Counted from the first letter of the stretch, positions 23,300-35,564 are shown. The stretch is 64,000 bases of DNA from Acanthacorydalis orientalis (GCA_034766995.1 CM068322.1:18482245-18546244); one strand, 5' to 3'. Numbers and translations are program-made. The notes: generated by a model not told the origin, from the letters alone.

Positions 23300-24150
23300 A
23301 AAAAATAATAGCAAAATGCACACCACAACAACGTGCGATTACAGCGAAAAAGAGAACAACCGCGCAAAGAGTTAAAGTATTCACACCGAGCAAACATTAA
23401 AAAAGATAAAGGAATAACAGTCGAACCGGCCGCAACACAATAGTGAAGATTTATAGACAAAAGGCTGATAACAATAAATGTAAAGTCCGTCCACTTAAAA
23501 ACGCCCGAACACGAATATAAGTGGACGGGCGCCGAACTAACAAATGAACGCGGAATGAATAAAAGAATGATGAGTTGAAGAGCGTAACGTAGAATGGGGC
23601 GACGATACGCGACCACCACGGCCATTACACATCGGATCACGCCCGTCCGTTTGTCGCGGTTCCCTCCGAGCGCAATAAAAACCTAGCACCGATAGCTCAC
23701 GGGCAATTTACAATCGCGAATAAGTGAGTTTGACAATTCCGCTAGCGCTGCTGCCGCTGCCGCCACGCTCTCAGTTTTCATTCAAATGATATATATTTGT
23801 GCAAAGTGCCAGCCACTTACGAATAAAAAAGTTTTTTTTCGACGTCAGTGATGGTAGTGGTGGTGCTTGACTACTACTACAGCCTCCGATTCTGCGGCAT
23901 CATACTAACACACCATACTTCTTCTTCTTCCACATTCCTCTGTTTGCCAGCTGGCGCAATTTATCGGAGTCGATGCGACAATTGTGATAAAAGCGGTTCG
24001 GTTTCGAACGGACGGGAAATATTTTGACGTTAAAGAAGTACTCGACTAGTACAAAAAATTAGCCGCAATGTGTTCCGTTTCACAACTGGATATGTAGTTT
24101 TTAGCGTGCTTTTATGAAATATGATGCATACGGTACGGTACATGTATAAT
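23300..24150. promoter_or_regulatory. extended higher-GC island
   Basis: The longest compositionally distinct block in the window. It contains dense CpG (GGGCGACGATACGCGACC), GAGCGCAATAAAAACC (Caudal/Abd-B-like ATAAA context), GCTGCCGCTGCCGCC and ATTGTGATAAAAGCGG. An 11-bp inverted repeat lies at about 23,489-23,531 (CGTCCACTTA / TAAGTGGACG). The 122-codon minus frame at 23,272-23,640 is hydrophobic and lacks a recognisable motif. The block may be a distal promoter or enhancer; no exon could be defined. Confidence 0.3.
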
Positions 24151-24287
24151 TGGCATAAATTACGACCTATTATTCCTGTTCAACAGACATAAAAAGAAGA
24201 GCTCCTTGTTGAACACTCTTTTTTATACGAGATGTGTTAAAAACTATAACACATAAATATCTTCAACTACATTCATATATGCGTGTG

Positions 24288-24292
<5 letters not shown>

Positions 24293-24345
<53 letters not shown>
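24293..24345. repeat. (AT)n array with TG flanks
   Basis: TA run bracketed by TGTGTAT-type words on both sides. Confidence 0.96.
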
Positions 24346-24348
<3 letters not shown>

Positions 24349-24349
24349 G

Positions 24350-25450
24350 TGTACAATAAACTATATTTTTACAAGTTTATATAATCAATAAAAAGAATTT
24401 TTCAGAACAAAGAAAAAATAAGGAATACTGAAAATTTCAACAGTTATATATTCCTGTTGTATTAAATTACATTTTTCTAGTTCGAAATTTTCAAAGAATA
24501 ATCATTTTTGAATATTAAGTGACTATAACTAATTAACATGTTAAACTTTTACAAAAATATAAACAATTTGCATTAAAAAACTCTGCAATTGTAACTATTT
24601 TTTTATAAAATGATTTCGCAATTCTCATAAACATAAAACAGTGTTATTTAAGAAACAGCAAGTAAAATAAAAAAAGTCCTTTCGAATATAAATAAAAAAA
24701 AAAAAAAACATCTCTTTTAAGATACATTTTCGAAAAACTACCTGTTTTAAATAATATTTAATGTTAGAGAAATAATGATTATTTTTATAAAAGTGCCATT
24801 TATAAAATTCATATCATAAAAATGTAGAATTTACTAACATTCTTCGAAACATATTTAATAATCAAGGAGAAAGCAATCTATATTCTATTGGAAACGACTT
24901 TAATTGTACTATAATATTCTACTACTATAATTCTATTGGAAACTATATTTCAAATGCAGAAAAAATAATATTATAAGCTACATAAAAAATTTATTTATTT
25001 TAGTAAAAACAAGAAAATTAAATTAAAGTAGAGTAAAAGTAGGTGTGAGAATAAAAGATGTAACATAATCGAGTGTTTTGGAACATATACCTCAATTAAG
25101 AAATAAAAAAATGTAAAAATATTATACACGATAGAAAGATAGCATAAAAATAAAGTGATCTGGATAAATAAGTATAAGATTGCAAATATGGAAATATATT
25201 ACACATGCTTATGTTTATTATTGACCTGACAGACACTTTATTTATGGCGACAATAAACACAAAACTTTACTAAAAATTTCATTATATTTAAGTATACTAA
25301 CAGAAATATTGATAAATCACTTGAAATTATGCTTTATCCTTCCAGAAAATAAAACCAATCTTCTTTTCTTGTAAAATATTAGTAAAAAAATTGTATAAAT
25401 ATTTTAATGGAAACTCAAATTTTATTAAAAAGTATGTTTTGTATTTTTAT
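24350..25450. other. AT-rich spacer
   Basis: No gene or element recognised. A short imperfect duplication of TTCTATTGGAAAC occurs at about 24,884 and 24,932. Confidence 0.55.
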
Positions 25451-25454
25451 AAAT

Positions 25455-25602
25455 GAAATTTTCTCTCTCATACAGATCACAAAAAGGTTTTCTGATCAAA
25501 AATTATTGATCAATTTTTTTACGCGCATTTCGATTGCGATGAATGAAAAATCTATTTATGAAAGTAATTTAAACTACAGTATCAAAAACTACACTATGAT
25601 AA
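25455..25602. repeat. foldback repeat, copy F (partial)
   Basis: Left-arm words CAGATCACAAAAAGG, then TACGCGCATTTCGATTGCGA, pass directly into the outer right arm, TTTATGAAAGTAATTTAAAC and ACAGTATCAAAAACT. The centre and inner right arm are lost. A TA array starts immediately at its right end. Confidence 0.55.
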
Positions 25603-25625
25603 CTATATATATATATATATATATA
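25603..25625. repeat. (AT)n array
   Basis: Short TA run at the outer end of foldback copy F. Confidence 0.95.
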
Positions 25626-25676
25626 CACGTTCAATAAATGTATGATTTAGAGTTTAAAATGGGTAGTTATTTGATC

Positions 25677-25679
<3 letters not shown>

Positions 25680-25770
<91 letters not shown>
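25680..25770. repeat. long (AT)n array
   Basis: About 91 bp of pure TA. Confidence 0.97.
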
Positions 25771-25773
<3 letters not shown>

Positions 25774-26029
25774 TGGGAACAGAGAACGAAGATACATAAA
25801 GAGTTATCTTAAACATACTTTAAAATATATAAAACAAACCTATACAATTAAACGTTAAAATCTTACTTTGCAATGCATAACAATGTGTCATTAATTTTTA
25901 TAGCGGAAAGTTTTTGCTTCGTAGTAAACTTGAAGAACTTAATAAAGGCGAGTAATTGTATTTCACGACCACTATATTCATAAACAACAACATTTCAGAA
26001 TATCATTCGTTTTGGGAAAAAGCACAATG

Positions 26030-26265
26030 AAATATATCAGTTAGGAAAGACGCCCGAACGCCACCATCTACGGAAAGAAAACAACGCAACTTTTGGCATC
26101 AACAGAAACTCTGAAAATGTATTAGGCGGTGGGTGTTCTTCTACCACTGCTACTACAGTGAGAAAAGTTTTGTAGTAAGCAGCAGCCAACATGTCACGAA
26201 TAAAAAAACTTTCGTTTCTGTTTTAGTAATATACGTGTTCGTAAGATGGTAACCCCTTAATACGA
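26030..26265. promoter_or_regulatory. higher-GC island
   Basis: Contains GACGCCCGAACGCCACCATC and TAGGCGGTGGGTG in an AT-rich setting; no open frame. Function unknown. Confidence 0.2.
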
Positions 26266-26431
26266 TCATAATTCAGATGATTTTTTTTACATGGACTTTT
26301 TGTTTTGACGAACCATGTCAAAAAGATGTTATGATAAATGAATGCTGCAAGCACCAACTTTTTTTATTCTTTTATCATAAAAGTGATACATATTATATAC
26401 AAATATATTCGCATAGATATTCACACATTTC

Positions 26432-26475
26432 TCTCTCTCTCTATCTATCTTTCTATCTATCTCTCTCTCTCTCTC

Positions 26476-26556
<81 letters not shown>
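26432..26556. repeat. compound (TC)n(TCTA)n(TA)n array
   Basis: (TC)n and TCTATC units pass into about 80 bp of TA with two CA interruptions. Confidence 0.97.
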
Positions 26557-26559
<3 letters not shown>

Positions 26560-26975
26560 TGATTTCTCAAACATTACAACACAAAGATTCCCTCCTCAAA
26601 TGTTCAACATAATTTTATATTTATAAAATCAATAAAATTACTTTCCTTCATTTATACAATCTTTTCTTCATTTATAAAGTCAATCAAATCAAAATAATGG
26701 AATTAATACATGTTTTAACAACAATATTTTAATGGAAAAAAATGTGAGACATTTTAATAACTTTCTTCATTTTTTTACTTTCGATTCATTTAAGAGTATG
26801 GATTTTGTAAAAAATAATTTTCTTTACAGACAAAACATCGGGAAAAAAGATCACTGAGTAGAAAATAAAATAATGCAACCGAAATTGAGAAATTTAGAAA
26901 AAAAAATACTGTAAAGAGAGAAATGTAAATTAACAAAATTACGAAAAATACAGCAAGCCAAGAATTATAAAAGTA

Positions 26976-27528
26976 TTAGGCTGATAGGAAAATAATTACA
27001 GTTTTTATATTCTGAATTGTAACTTTAAGTTTTTTCAATGAAAATGTTATTTCATCATGTTTACGTTAATATCATTTTAAAGTGCATTTTTCTACCTGTA
27101 TTTTGGTAACATAGACTTTGGTTTCATTATTAATTTTGTTTCAAACTGGGCTACTGAATTAAAGATGGAAGAGAAGCAAACAAGAGCAAAATGTTGGTAT
27201 CAGTTCAAAACGGATGATAAAGCAGCAGAAACTTCTCATAAATTAAACGATACTTTTGGTGTGGGCATTATTAATGAACGTACAGTGAAATGGTGGTTCC
27301 GAAAATGTCATGCTGGGGACGAAAGCCTTGAAGATGAAGACGATCCCGGCATCCTTATTCAGTTCATAAGGACCAACTGAAGGCGTTAGTTGAATCAGAA
27401 CTACACAAAACAATTCGAGAACTTGCATAAAAATTAGGCATTAATCATACAACAGTTCTGGACCACAAATGGAAAAATGTACATGAATTTAAAGGTCATA
27501 AACCGCAATTATTTTTCTACCAACCTAA
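26976..27528 (+). mobile_element. 553-bp mariner derivative: HTH domain joined to 3' TIR
   Basis: The left end TTAGGCTGATAGGAAAATAA and the inverse of the right end, TTAGGTTGGTAGAAAAATAA, form inverted repeats of about 28 bp, each next to TA (26,974-26,975; 27,529-27,530). This is the Hsmar1/irritans type of terminus. A frame opening at 27,165 reads MEEKQTRAKCWYQFKTDDKA, AAETSHKLNDTFG and NERTVKWWFRKCHAGDESLE, the first mariner helix-turn-helix with its GDESLEDE hinge. A one-base shift near 27,350 leads to KDQLKALVESELHKTIREL, part of the second HTH. It then ends in VLDHKWKNVHEFKGHKPQLF, whose last residues are simply the translated 3' terminal repeat. The entire DDD catalytic domain is absent. 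Two 5'-truncated relatives lie at 35,036 and 44,366. Confidence 0.85.
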
Positions 27529-27559
27529 TATAAAAAACGAAGGAAGTAAATAATTTTCT

Positions 27560-28445
27560 TTTAAAATAAATGAACATTTTTTTAATATTTTTTTACAGTG
27601 CTGGTTTAGTATTATTTTTTTTAACTTATCACCCATTTTTCTAATTAACAACCATTGAAATTACGAATAAATTTTTCATCAGACTAAATTTGAATATTGA
27701 TTTTTTTATTGAAAAAAAACATACGAAACTTATAACTTACTCTTCTTAAAAATAACTACTTAATCTTCCTCTTAGTGCGTTAAAAAGTTACATATGGTAT
27801 AGTATTGTTAACTGATATTACTGTATGAAAACTGTGTTGTTAAAAAATTTTAAATATGAAATAAATGATTTTTTAGACATGTGCGCAATTAAATAATGTA
27901 ATATATTTATTTAGCATTTTAAAAAGTTAAGTTAAAATTTGAATAAAAATCCATAGTCGAGAAGTAATTTCTGTAATATTTTGAAATTAACATTTTTAGC
28001 GTTTATCAATGCTGTGACACAGAGTAAAGCTTTTTAATTATTAATTGTTTGTATCAATCAACATTTTATTTAGGAGTACCTTAAACGTGACATTAAAATT
28101 GGACATATTTGTGAAAGCACTTGTAGGCTTATGTACATCACAGGGACAGTAAAATTAAAGGCTCTTTTAAAATGTCTTAAAAGTAACCTAGTATGAACCT
28201 AAGAGAAATAAGGCATGCACTACTGAAACATAATAACAGAAATACAATATTTTAAATTCTATTACTTTCAAAAAAAGTAACTATCAACAAAAAAGAAACG
28301 TAAAACCAAATGGATTATCGTATGAAAAGAATAGACGGATTATTTTAAGAAGTTCTTAGGACAATAATAGCTTTTATAATCTCAATTTATACAAATAAAA
28401 GGATAAGTCAAAAATGACTGCAATATATTAAACAATAATTGAGTA
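27560..28445. other. AT-rich spacer
   Basis: No gene or element recognised. Confidence 0.55.
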
Positions 28446-28449
28446 CAGT

Positions 28450-28960
28450 ACAATTTGGAGTTCGTATATTTCATCTCGTCGTAAATGAAAAACAACTTTG
28501 AGCGGCCACAATAATTTATTTACCGCACAATACGTTCCATTGATTCAAAAGTGTATATTTCATAACAACAAATCTTTTATACGAACATGACTGTTTTAAC
28601 ACGTTAATGAACACGAGCAATTTATTAATAATAGTACGCGGCGGAAAAAAAAACAGTGGCGCTTTTCAAACAGCTCTAATTACTACCATTTTTCATTTTA
28701 CGCGAAACAATTGCAACGGGGACACATTTGTATGCAATCTTGTCATTAACATGCAGCCACAAAACGATATGAGGTCATGAATTAAGCCATTAAAACTCGC
28801 ATTATCGTGCTCGTCGACTTTGTATGGACATTTTCCACATGCAATTCGAATTTGATTTTATGCACTTTCATCCATTAAACCGTTTCGACAGCCGTTATTC
28901 AATTAAAAACACGGCTAACATAAAAGCTGCGAAAATAAATTTCAAGTATAATTATATCTG
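28450..28960. promoter_or_regulatory. candidate conserved noncoding element / enhancer (strong)
   Basis: The clearest enhancer-like block in the window: about 500 bp with low homopolymer content, retained CpG, and regularly spaced homeodomain-type and other words. These include CTCTAATTACTACC, CATTAACATGCAGCC, GCCATTAAAACTCGC, CATCCATTAAACCG and TTCAATTAAAAACACGG, plus GTACGCGGCGG. It has no usable frame on either strand. Such slow-decaying, site-rich DNA in AT-rich spacer is typical of distal enhancers near developmental genes. This interpretation is inference from composition and word content. Confidence 0.42.
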
Positions 28961-28964
28961 CGTT

Positions 28965-29395
28965 TGTTATAAGTTCGTATTTTGACATTTATATATTAAA
29001 TTGTTTTGAATATTTAACTGACTATACTCAAAGCAAAATAAATCAAGGAAAAAAAATAAAATACACACTATAAAACTTGAGAATTATTTTATATTCTTAC
29101 AAAACGAAATCATTTCCTTTATACGATTATATCTGCTTTAAACGACTTATTTAAATTTCAACTACATTTGTTTCAACTACATTTCCAGCAGATAGACATT
29201 CTTATAAAAATCATTTAATGTTTAAGTTAATCACACCTTAAGAGAACTCTTTTCACAATTGTACCACCTTGTCTAATTTACTATCATAAACAGATTATTG
29301 ACCTTAATTGACACACTTTGTTCTTATAAAAATGTTTTATATTTGCTACTGTATATTTTGATTTTAATTTTTACATATTATCATATAAATATATA
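28965..29395. other. AT-rich spacer
   Basis: No supported feature. Confidence 0.55.
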
Positions 29396-29399
29396 TTAT

Positions 29400-29500
29400 T
29401 TGAAGATGAAAGTAACGCCATCATCTTCAAAGCATGGAGGTACAGAAGATAAGATTTTTTCTGAGCTTCCATGCTTTAAAAATGATCCCATCGTCATTGA
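29400..29500. repeat. foldback repeat, copy G (central hairpin only)
   Basis: CATCATCTTCAAAGCATGG followed by AGGTACAGAAG pairs with TTTTTTCTGAGCTTCCATGC and TTTAAAAATGATCCCATCG about 20 bp later. This preserves both halves of the family centre without the outer arms. The 70-codon frame across it is incidental. Confidence 0.6.
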
Positions 29501-29509
29501 ATATTTTTA

Positions 29510-31435
29510 ATCAAATATTATATCCACTATTCTTAAATCTGTTAAGCTATTATATATTTTTCTTTAAAATTTCTTTTTATTATTTAGAGTTCAATTTTTC
29601 TATGATCTAACACATACAATTATTCTATTCATGATTTTACCCATTTTCTACATGAAACAAAGTATGATTTTTCAATTTTTGGCACCATAAAATGAATAAA
29701 TTTTTATTATACAAGGAACAATGATATCGTCAAACGTAACAAACACTGTACTTTATTCCACAAAAACTAAAAATGTATTCTATGAGGAAGGTATTATGAT
29801 GAGTAAATGAGAATATTTTAATTTACATTTTCCTGTCTTTCTACAAGCTTCCCTTGTATTTAATTTAAGTTTTATACTTTTTATTATAGTACATTTTAAA
29901 ATAACACTACAAGTGGCTAGAATATTTTTTATTCAGAAGCTCAATACTCTTGAAATATTAATATGAAATATTAAGATGCAAAATATATAATCTTTCAAAT
30001 GGTGTACTTATTTCTAAAATAATCATCGCCATTTTAAATACATTTCTCTCAACGTGCAACTCGTTTTTGTGTTTGTTCTTCCAGTCAATCCTTCACGGTA
30101 GTTTTAATTTAGTCGTTAGTTTTCTTTGACATCACATTTTAGTGTCGGAAAATTGAAAAAAAAAACAGATAGCGCTAAATCTGAGATGTGAATAGTTTTG
30201 TATAAGAACATTAATTGTGTTCCGTTCTAAGACTTCCTGACCGAGTTTTGAAATTTGTAGTCTTGTAATGTTATAATGAAGCACAGTTCAATCACAACCA
30301 AGTTACAATTAATACAAAAGATTGATTGGAAGAATAAGAAACATTTTTTTACTTGTAGAATGAAGAAACGTCTTACACTTAGGTGAAAAAATTTATTAAC
30401 AATGGTTGTGATTTGAATAGTTTTGAAAACCAGATACACTATTTAATAGATTATATTCTAAATTTTCTTTTCTTACATAACAATATCTTAAAACTTTTGT
30501 GTTCCAGTGCAAAATTTTTAATCGGGTCTTTATATAACGGTGTAAAGAAGCTAAGTCGTTTCTTATTTGTTGTTGAAACACAATAAAAAAATATAACTAA
30601 GATGAAACATGTAACTAAGATTTAAATAATAGTAAAATACTCTATCTACTTTAAGGATTTTTGTAAATTATCTGGGAAAACAACTAGTACTTCCGAATTT
30701 ATATTGAAAATGATTCTTAAAGACATATCTATTGAAAAGTAAATTATTTTTGATAAAAGTAAATTTATATTTTTTAAGAAATTCAAAAGTTGAATAACAT
30801 TAATTTTTAAGATGTGTTCTTAAAACGTACATCTACCTAATCACACATCATATTTCAAAAGTAGGATTTTGTGTTGTTTTGACGTTGTGTATCTTCATTT
30901 AATGCGTTTTAAGTTAAATTACTACTTACATACTACAATATGTTATTAAGAATTTTTTTTTTTGAAAAAAAACTAACCATCTCAAGAAATTAAAAAGTAT
31001 AATAAAACAACGCCATTTATATTGTCTCCTTTTTATTTTTATCGTCAATAACAAAATACTCATTTCGTTCAATTTAATAATAGATTTTCACGTTTAAACC
31101 GATAACAAAAAACGAAATAATCTCATTTCTCCCTTTTTAATCTAATCTGATCTTAAATGAAACGCTTAACAAATATAATAATAAAAAAAAGAAAAAGCAA
31201 AAATATACTTAAATGTTTGAAAATGTACAATTCTGTGAAAGATTAACTCTTGTTTAAAAGTCCTGTTAGCAAATGATGAAACAGAAAACGTTTAATATAA
31301 AATCACTAGAAGACTATTTGTTAAATTTGTTTGTTAATTAATTTTTCAACACGATTATCCTTCGAGTTTGTAACCAGTTGTCATTTATATTTTTAGACAA
31401 TCAACTTTTCCTTGTTCTTTGTCCGAACAAATCCA
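29510..31435. other. AT-rich spacer
   Basis: No element recognised. Frames of 60-70 codons on both strands near 30,227-30,586 overlap each other and have no motif. Confidence 0.5.
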
Positions 31436-31509
31436 TTTCCTTTATTGGAATTGCACGCTAAGTTAAAATGAGATTTAATTTCGGCATTCGCTATCATAAA
31501 ATTTCATCA

Positions 31510-31683
31510 TCAATGCTCTACAGGAATTAGACGATAGATATTATCACGATCGATGAAGTATTTGTTCACAAAGTCGTCCGTTACACGAAAGATGGTTGGA
31601 TCGAGTTTCGCTTGGTTGACCACGCGGACGTCCCCTTCTCTTATAGTTCTTTCACTCAGTCGCTTGATTTCTTTGATATTGTT
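31510..31683 (-). CDS. coding-like segment, possible terminal exon (unidentified)
   Basis: The minus strand is open for about 56 codons up to a TGA at 31,510-31,512. The residues include EIKRLSERTIREGDVRVVNQ, then AKLDPTIFRVTDDFVNKYF, ending IYRLIPVEH. Codon use is balanced (many GAT/GAC, ATC, CGT), strikingly unlike the AT-rich surroundings, and an AATAAA on the same strand lies about 65 bp past the stop. The plus strand is also open in the complementary register (EVFVHKVVRYTKDGWIEFRL, then VDHADVPFSYSSFTQSLDFF), so the strand is unresolved. No convincing splice acceptor was found: minus-strand candidates end AAAG with a poor pyrimidine tract. I do not recognise the family. It may be an exon, a processed fragment or a conserved noncoding block. 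Confidence 0.35.
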   Translation of the reverse strand, partial: NNIKEIKRLSERTIREGDVRVVNQAKLDPTIFRVTDDFVNKYFIDRDNIYRLIPVEH

Positions 31684-31703
31684 TTAATAACAAGCATAAA
31701 ATT

Positions 31704-31726
31704 TATATATATATATATATATATAA
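31704..31726. repeat. (AT)n array
   Basis: Short TA run just beside the coding-like segment. Confidence 0.95.
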
Positions 31727-31729
31727 TTT

Positions 31730-34184
31730 TTTTTTGTTGTCAAAATACTATTTTGAGAACTTTTAATGATACATTTTTAAAATACCTATAAAGCATAACA
31801 TACTTTTCTGTTAGAACCAACAACTTTTTGTGGAAACGATCAAAAGAATTATACTTTTATTTAATGTTTTTTTTTTTAATATAAAGCTCCATTTTAACTA
31901 AATTTTATTTTATATATCAATATTACACTTAACTACAGCTATGGCCAAACTCAAGATATCCATCATCCTCAGATCAATTTAAATGTTTATAGTTTTATGA
32001 TTGCAATCAAATATATTTATCTTTTTATATGTAAAATTAACATAAATGCAAAAAAAAACATTCTATATTTAATCTGTTACTTAACCAAGCTTTTTAAATT
32101 ACAATGCATAAAGAACCACTTAAATTCAAATTTGATAATATTAATTAAAACTTTCCTGAAAATAACTGATTCCTGGAATTCGATCATAATAATAGTCAAT
32201 AAAAACTGTTTCAAAACTTATTTTAAGGAACTGCATCACTTATAAGTGACTCGATTACTTACGATCACGTTTATGTATTTTTCCGATGGGCTCTGTTATT
32301 TTAAATCACATTAATTTCAAACATCTAAGAATAGTTTCAACACTTGTAACATCTCCAAGTAGATATAAAAAACTAAGTTCGAAATCAGTTATTTATACTT
32401 GCTTGGAAAGGGTACAGCTATTGAAACTAGCCGTGAAAATTAAATATCATATGATTTAAAAAAACAAATACCGTTATGATATTTTATATGTTCTTTGGAT
32501 ATTTATTTCAATTTTAGATCAAAGGAAGACATTTAATCAATTGTTTCTCCATAATACAATATATTATTCCAACTGCTTATTAGAATAGTAATCTATCTTT
32601 CTTTATTTTTTTTAAATCATTCTCAAAAAATCTTAAAATGAATTTTTCTTTAAAAAAAACACAAATTATTTTACCAATAACATAATTCAAGTAGAAACGA
32701 TATAAATAATAAAAAAAATGCCATAAGTAACGGATACGAAAACGAATTATACTTTTGGAATTATTATATATATATATATACAGAGAGAAAGAGAGAATGA
32801 GAAAGAGAGCGTCTTGTATGCAAGAACTCATATATCCATTTATACAGTCTGTGATAAAAAGTTATTATATATTTTTCCCGGCAAACAGTAAACACATGGC
32901 CTGTTTTTCATATTTCACTTGTGTTTTATGTACGGTGCCCGAAAGTACTGCTGGTATTCTTCGTAATATTTATTATAAATATATGTTTTGCAATAGAATT
33001 GTGTTCATATTGATATAAACGAATGAGACAGTCGAGAACATATATTAAATTGTGAACAAAACAAGATATTTTCTATTATATTTTGTATGGTGTATATGTT
33101 ATATTTCGTATATATTAATTTAATATTCAGATTTGGATTAGAAATTCAATGGGTATTCCAGTTTTGCAACGAATCAAAATGTATTTACAGTGTTTGTTAT
33201 ATTTCTGCTTTTTCTAATGTTTTATATAAAAATTTATAAAGAGTGAAATATACACTCCATAACTAAAAAATATGAGAAGAGGTATTTATTAAATTATTTT
33301 TAGTTATTTTTATTTAAACATTATATTTTTAAATAAAATTAGTTATTTTATTTAAAAATATAATTATTGTTATTATTCAGGTATTTTATTAAACATATAC
33401 ATTATAATTTTATAAATTATATAAAAACTAATTATATAAAACTAATTTTATAAATGATATATTAATAAACATTATATTTCTCTATGATTTAATTTTATAC
33501 CTATATTGAATTTCTTAATAGCATATAATTCTATTCATTTTTTAGCAATATTACAAAATGCATTCACTTCAATGAACAATTTTAGAACATTTTCAAAATT
33601 TAATCTTATTAAGAATTCAAAATATTCATTGTTATTGAAACATAACGCATGTCAATCATTCGAAGAACATTTTAAATATATTAGTCAAGAATGGAGCATA
33701 TCTGTAAGTCGACATTAATTAGAGAGACGAGCGATAGAAGATTTGCTAGGCATAGTTTTTGTAAAAAATTAATTTTATTTGAAAATTAACTACATACATA
33801 AATTGTAATTAATAAATATTTTGAATAAAGTTTTCAGTACCAAAGAAAAATATTATTTGCGAATAAAAAAGGCTATTATATTTTATTATACTTTTGAATT
33901 CTACAATTTTATATATCATGTAATTTTATCAAAATAAAACTTATAATAATGAACATAAAAAGCCAAATATAGCTTTCTTTCATATTCCTTTAAGTTCTTT
34001 GATACCGGATGACTTCATTGTGAAATTTAAGATTTTCAACATCTAAAAGATAAAGCTGTTTTTTGCTAGTTTTTTATGTTTGGAATTAAAATCAAATTTA
34101 TTTATTTTCTAGTAGATTTACAAAACTGGTAATACTGAAAAGAAATAACCATTTGAATGTTTTCTGTTGAAATATTTGTTTTTC

Positions 34185-34185
<1 letters not shown>
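31730..34185. other. AT-rich spacer
   Basis: Contains only short frames and one (TA)n(GA)n array. No gene or element recognised. Confidence 0.5.
32764..32801. repeat. compound (TA)n(GA)n array
   Basis: TA run followed by imperfect GAGA units. Confidence 0.93.

Positions 34186-34188
<3 letters not shown>

Positions 34189-34251
<63 letters not shown>
34189..34251. repeat. (AT)n array
   Basis: About 63 bp of pure TA. Confidence 0.97.
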
Positions 34252-34253
<2 letters not shown>

Positions 34254-34699
34254 TAAAGTTACATGAAACTTTATAAAGACGCATTCTTACAATTACTATT
34301 TTATTAGAAATATCGTATTTTATAATACGCTACTAAAACCAGTAACAGTAGAACTTTGTGATGTTATATTCATCCCATCCATGTAGTACCTTTGAAAAAC
34401 GTATAGAAGAAATACTTGTAAAATGATACAGAAGATGTAAACGAAGTGTCATGGAGTACAAAACTTGTGAATATGGCTAAATAAGAATTGCAAATGTCTG
34501 CGTTCCCATTTAAATTCATGACAAAGTTTCAACTTTAGCTTTACATTCCGAAATAACAGCGTATGAATCCTACTACTCTCGTTTCACAAACAACCAGCAA
34601 GGTGAGTCGAGGGAGTGCAGTTATAATTAGACGGATAAAATAATAAGATGTAAATACAAGCGACTCATTTAAAACTTTGTTGTATAATTCGTGATACAA

Positions 34700-34775
34700 T
34701 AGAATCTCGATATAACGAAGTACTCGAATGATGCATAAATCATTTCGCTGTACTGGAACATCGAATAAATATGCT
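34700..34775. repeat. single end of a Tigger-like MITE
   Basis: ACAATAGAATCTCGATATAA followed by CGAAGTACTCG matches the cagtagaatctcgatataacga form of pogo/Tigger termini, with one change in the CAGT start. CATTTCGCTGTACTGGAAC farther in repeats the motif partially. No opposite end was found. Confidence 0.4.
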
Positions 34776-35008
34776 TAAAATATTTCTCTGAAATCTATTA
34801 CTGTCGTCAACTAGTTTCAATTAATCATTTCGTTTTTGGTTTGTGTACAACATTCATCTGAAATTTAAATTTTTGTTTTATTGTTTTACTCATCTGAAAA
34901 ATATGTTTAAAAAAATTGATTTTTCTCAGATATATTCATAAAATATATACTCTCAAAAGAAGTATTATTTAAAAATTAAAATAGTGTCCAATTTAACTTA
35001 TTTTAACT

Positions 35009-35027
35009 ATATATATATATATATAAT
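35009..35027. repeat. (AT)n array
   Basis: Short TA run passing into oligo-A at the truncated left end of the mariner copy at 35,036. Confidence 0.93.
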
Positions 35028-35035
35028 AAAAAAAA

Positions 35036-35261
35036 AAATTGATGCTAGGGACGAGAGCCTTGAAGATGAAGAAGGTCACAAGCGTTCTTCTTCAGTTCAC
35101 AACGACCAACTGAAGACTTTAGTTGAATCAGAACCATGCACAACAATTCGAGAGTTTACACAAAACATAGGAATTTGTCATCCGACAGTTCTGGACCATG
35201 AATGGAAAAATGTATATGAATTTAAAAGTAATAAACCACAATTATGTTTGTACCAAACTAA
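35036..35261 (+). mobile_element. mariner HTH-to-TIR derivative, copy 2 (5'-truncated)
   Basis: Starts abruptly after a (TA)n/oligo-A tract at the hinge DARDESLEDEEG, continues through SVHNDQLKTLVESEPCTTIR and the second HTH (FTQNIGICHPTVLDHEWKN), then into VYEFKSNKPQLCLYQTN, the translated 3' terminal repeat (ends CCAAACTAA at 35,261 next to TA). Sequence and junction match 27,320-27,528 throughout, including the missing catalytic domain. Unlike copy 1, the frame here is open from the hinge to the stop, without the frameshift seen there. Confidence 0.8.
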
Positions 35262-35279
35262 TAAATAAATCTAAGAACA

Positions 35280-35560
35280 TAACCTGAATATCACTTTCAG
35301 ACGAAACACAAATAATCCTAAAGTTGAGGACATTTATAGAAAATAACTACAGAAAGACTATTTTAAAAGACTACGAAAATGAAGATAAATCTTGTTTTAT
35401 TAATTATGTGATGTATGTAAATTAATACTAAGAATAATTTATACTAAGGTTCATATTTATTTCTGTTTCTACTTGTTATCTCATTAATGTATTTTACTGG
35501 TGCTTTGACCAGTTTGAATAACACGGTTTTTTATTTTCTTCGACTAGTTTCAGCTTCTGA
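35280..35560. other. AT-rich spacer
   Basis: No supported feature. Confidence 0.5.
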
Positions 35561-35564
35561 TAGT

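Noticed and set aside
23008..23393. Several overlapping 63-120 codon frames with YVCM/YIHT repeats
   Set aside because: They are translations of a 4-bp tandem repeat, which leaves all frames open on both strands.
27340..27560. Novel C-terminal domain KPQLFFYQPN fused to a mariner HTH
   Set aside because: At first it looked like a new fusion protein, but these residues are the translation of the element's own 3' terminal inverted repeat.
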